64,000 bases of DNA from Trachythela sp. YZ-2020 (Eukaryota; Cnidaria; Anthozoa; Malacalcyonacea; Clavulariidae): NCBI GenBank assembly GCA_016169945.1, contig JADLSH010000198.1, positions 992,001 through 1,056,000 on the forward strand, given 5' to 3'. This document shows positions 63,817-64,000 of this stretch, piece by piece. The notes under the pieces are model-generated. The model did not search any database and was not told the origin of the DNA. It worked only from the letters and a program-made list of their open reading frames with translations. The position numbers were made by a program, and so were the translations under genes. Position 1 is the first letter of the stretch. Every line of letters begins with the position of its first letter.

Positions 63817-64000
63817 TTAGTTCTTTTTTTCTATCATTGATAGAATTAAATTGTTTTGCTGCACCATCATCATTTGGAACTGTGCCATTTGCTGATGCTG
63901 TTGAGCCATCTGTTGTGCCACCGTATCCTTCCAATCATGATGTTTTTTATCTTCCTTTGCTTGCTTTTCCTTCTCAAAATCCAATTCTTTCTCCCTCATC
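63817..64000 (-). CDS. Probable Harbinger Myb/SANT-like accessory protein, C-terminal end
   Basis: A frame ending at 63817 and running off the window. It encodes a Lys/Glu-rich helix (REKELDFEKEKQAKEDK) followed by a Gln/Met-rich end (QQMAQQHQQMAQFQMMMVQQ). This is the usual C-terminal form of the Myb/SANT-like DNA-binding protein that accompanies Harbinger transposases in convergent orientation. The DNA-binding domain would lie outside the window, so the identity is inferred from context. Confidence 0.5.
   Translation of the reverse strand, partial: MREKELDFEKEKQAKEDKKHHDWKDTVAQQMAQQHQQMAQFQMMMVQQNNLILSMIEKKN

Noticed and set aside
1..64000. tRNA, rRNA or host single-copy gene
   Set aside because: None could be recognised by eye; a tRNAscan or Rfam search would be needed for small RNAs.

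Overview
The window reads as a gene-poor, repeat-dense stretch of a eukaryotic, almost certainly metazoan genome. The evidence is spliced transposase genes with GT-AG introns, several families of CR1/L2-like non-LTR retrotransposons, Ginger-, Harbinger-, Helitron- and Polinton-type elements, many MITEs, and no recognisable single-copy host gene. The element mix fits an aquatic invertebrate such as a cnidarian, but nothing here fixes the taxon. There are no bacterial operons, rRNA or tRNA genes that I can support.

Layout. 0-1.6 kb: non-coding DNA with a TA-flanked MITE. 1.6-9.24 kb: a compact, unusual virus- or plasmid-like element of its own base style. It has a 916-bp near-identical inverted repeat around a small region of three short ORFs, a 528-aa Rep-like protein overlapping a second large ORF, a zinc-finger ORF, a 37-unit 21-bp tandem array, long direct repeats, and two recurring short hairpin motifs. 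9.29-12.41 kb: an alternating A-B-A-B-A array of a Tc1/mariner-like MITE and a 1.18-kb segment, inserted at TA. 12.41-14.98 kb: four same-strand genes, including a collagen-like protein and a protein sharing its N-terminal tag. This stretch would have been contiguous with the Rep-like element before the 3.1-kb insertion. 15.1-17.9 kb: a spliced, decayed Ginger-type transposon (integrase, GPY/F, Ulp1-like protease, PHD finger). 19.3-24.4 kb: decayed Helitron-like/PIF1 helicase fragments interleaved with two copies of an unrecognised companion ORF.

25.6-33.6 kb: a second Helitron-like gene split by a giant foldback element (26.1-31.3 kb) whose arms carry 32-bp tandem arrays and a zinc-finger/acidic ORF. 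34.4-37.9 kb: a decayed CR1/L2-like LINE with a signal-peptide-like leader and a degenerate 2A-like NPGP motif. 38-48 kb: mostly unannotatable DNA with MITE and repeat families. 47.97-58.2 kb: a second foldback element of the same family, flanked by AAAT, with a nearly intact two-ORF LINE and a 5'-truncated LINE inside it. 59.3-61.8 kb: a Polinton/adintovirus-like remnant (integrase with chromodomain plus two flanking ORFs). 61.8 kb to the window end: a PIF/Harbinger transposon with a two-exon DDE transposase and the end of its probable accessory gene.

The genes form no host pathway. They are separate mobile elements nested inside one another, and insertion order can be read in several places: a LINE inside a foldback element with a matching empty site, a foldback inside a Helitron-like gene, and a MITE array inside the virus-like element. 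The best candidate for something undescribed is the 1.6-15 kb Rep-like/collagen-like element.
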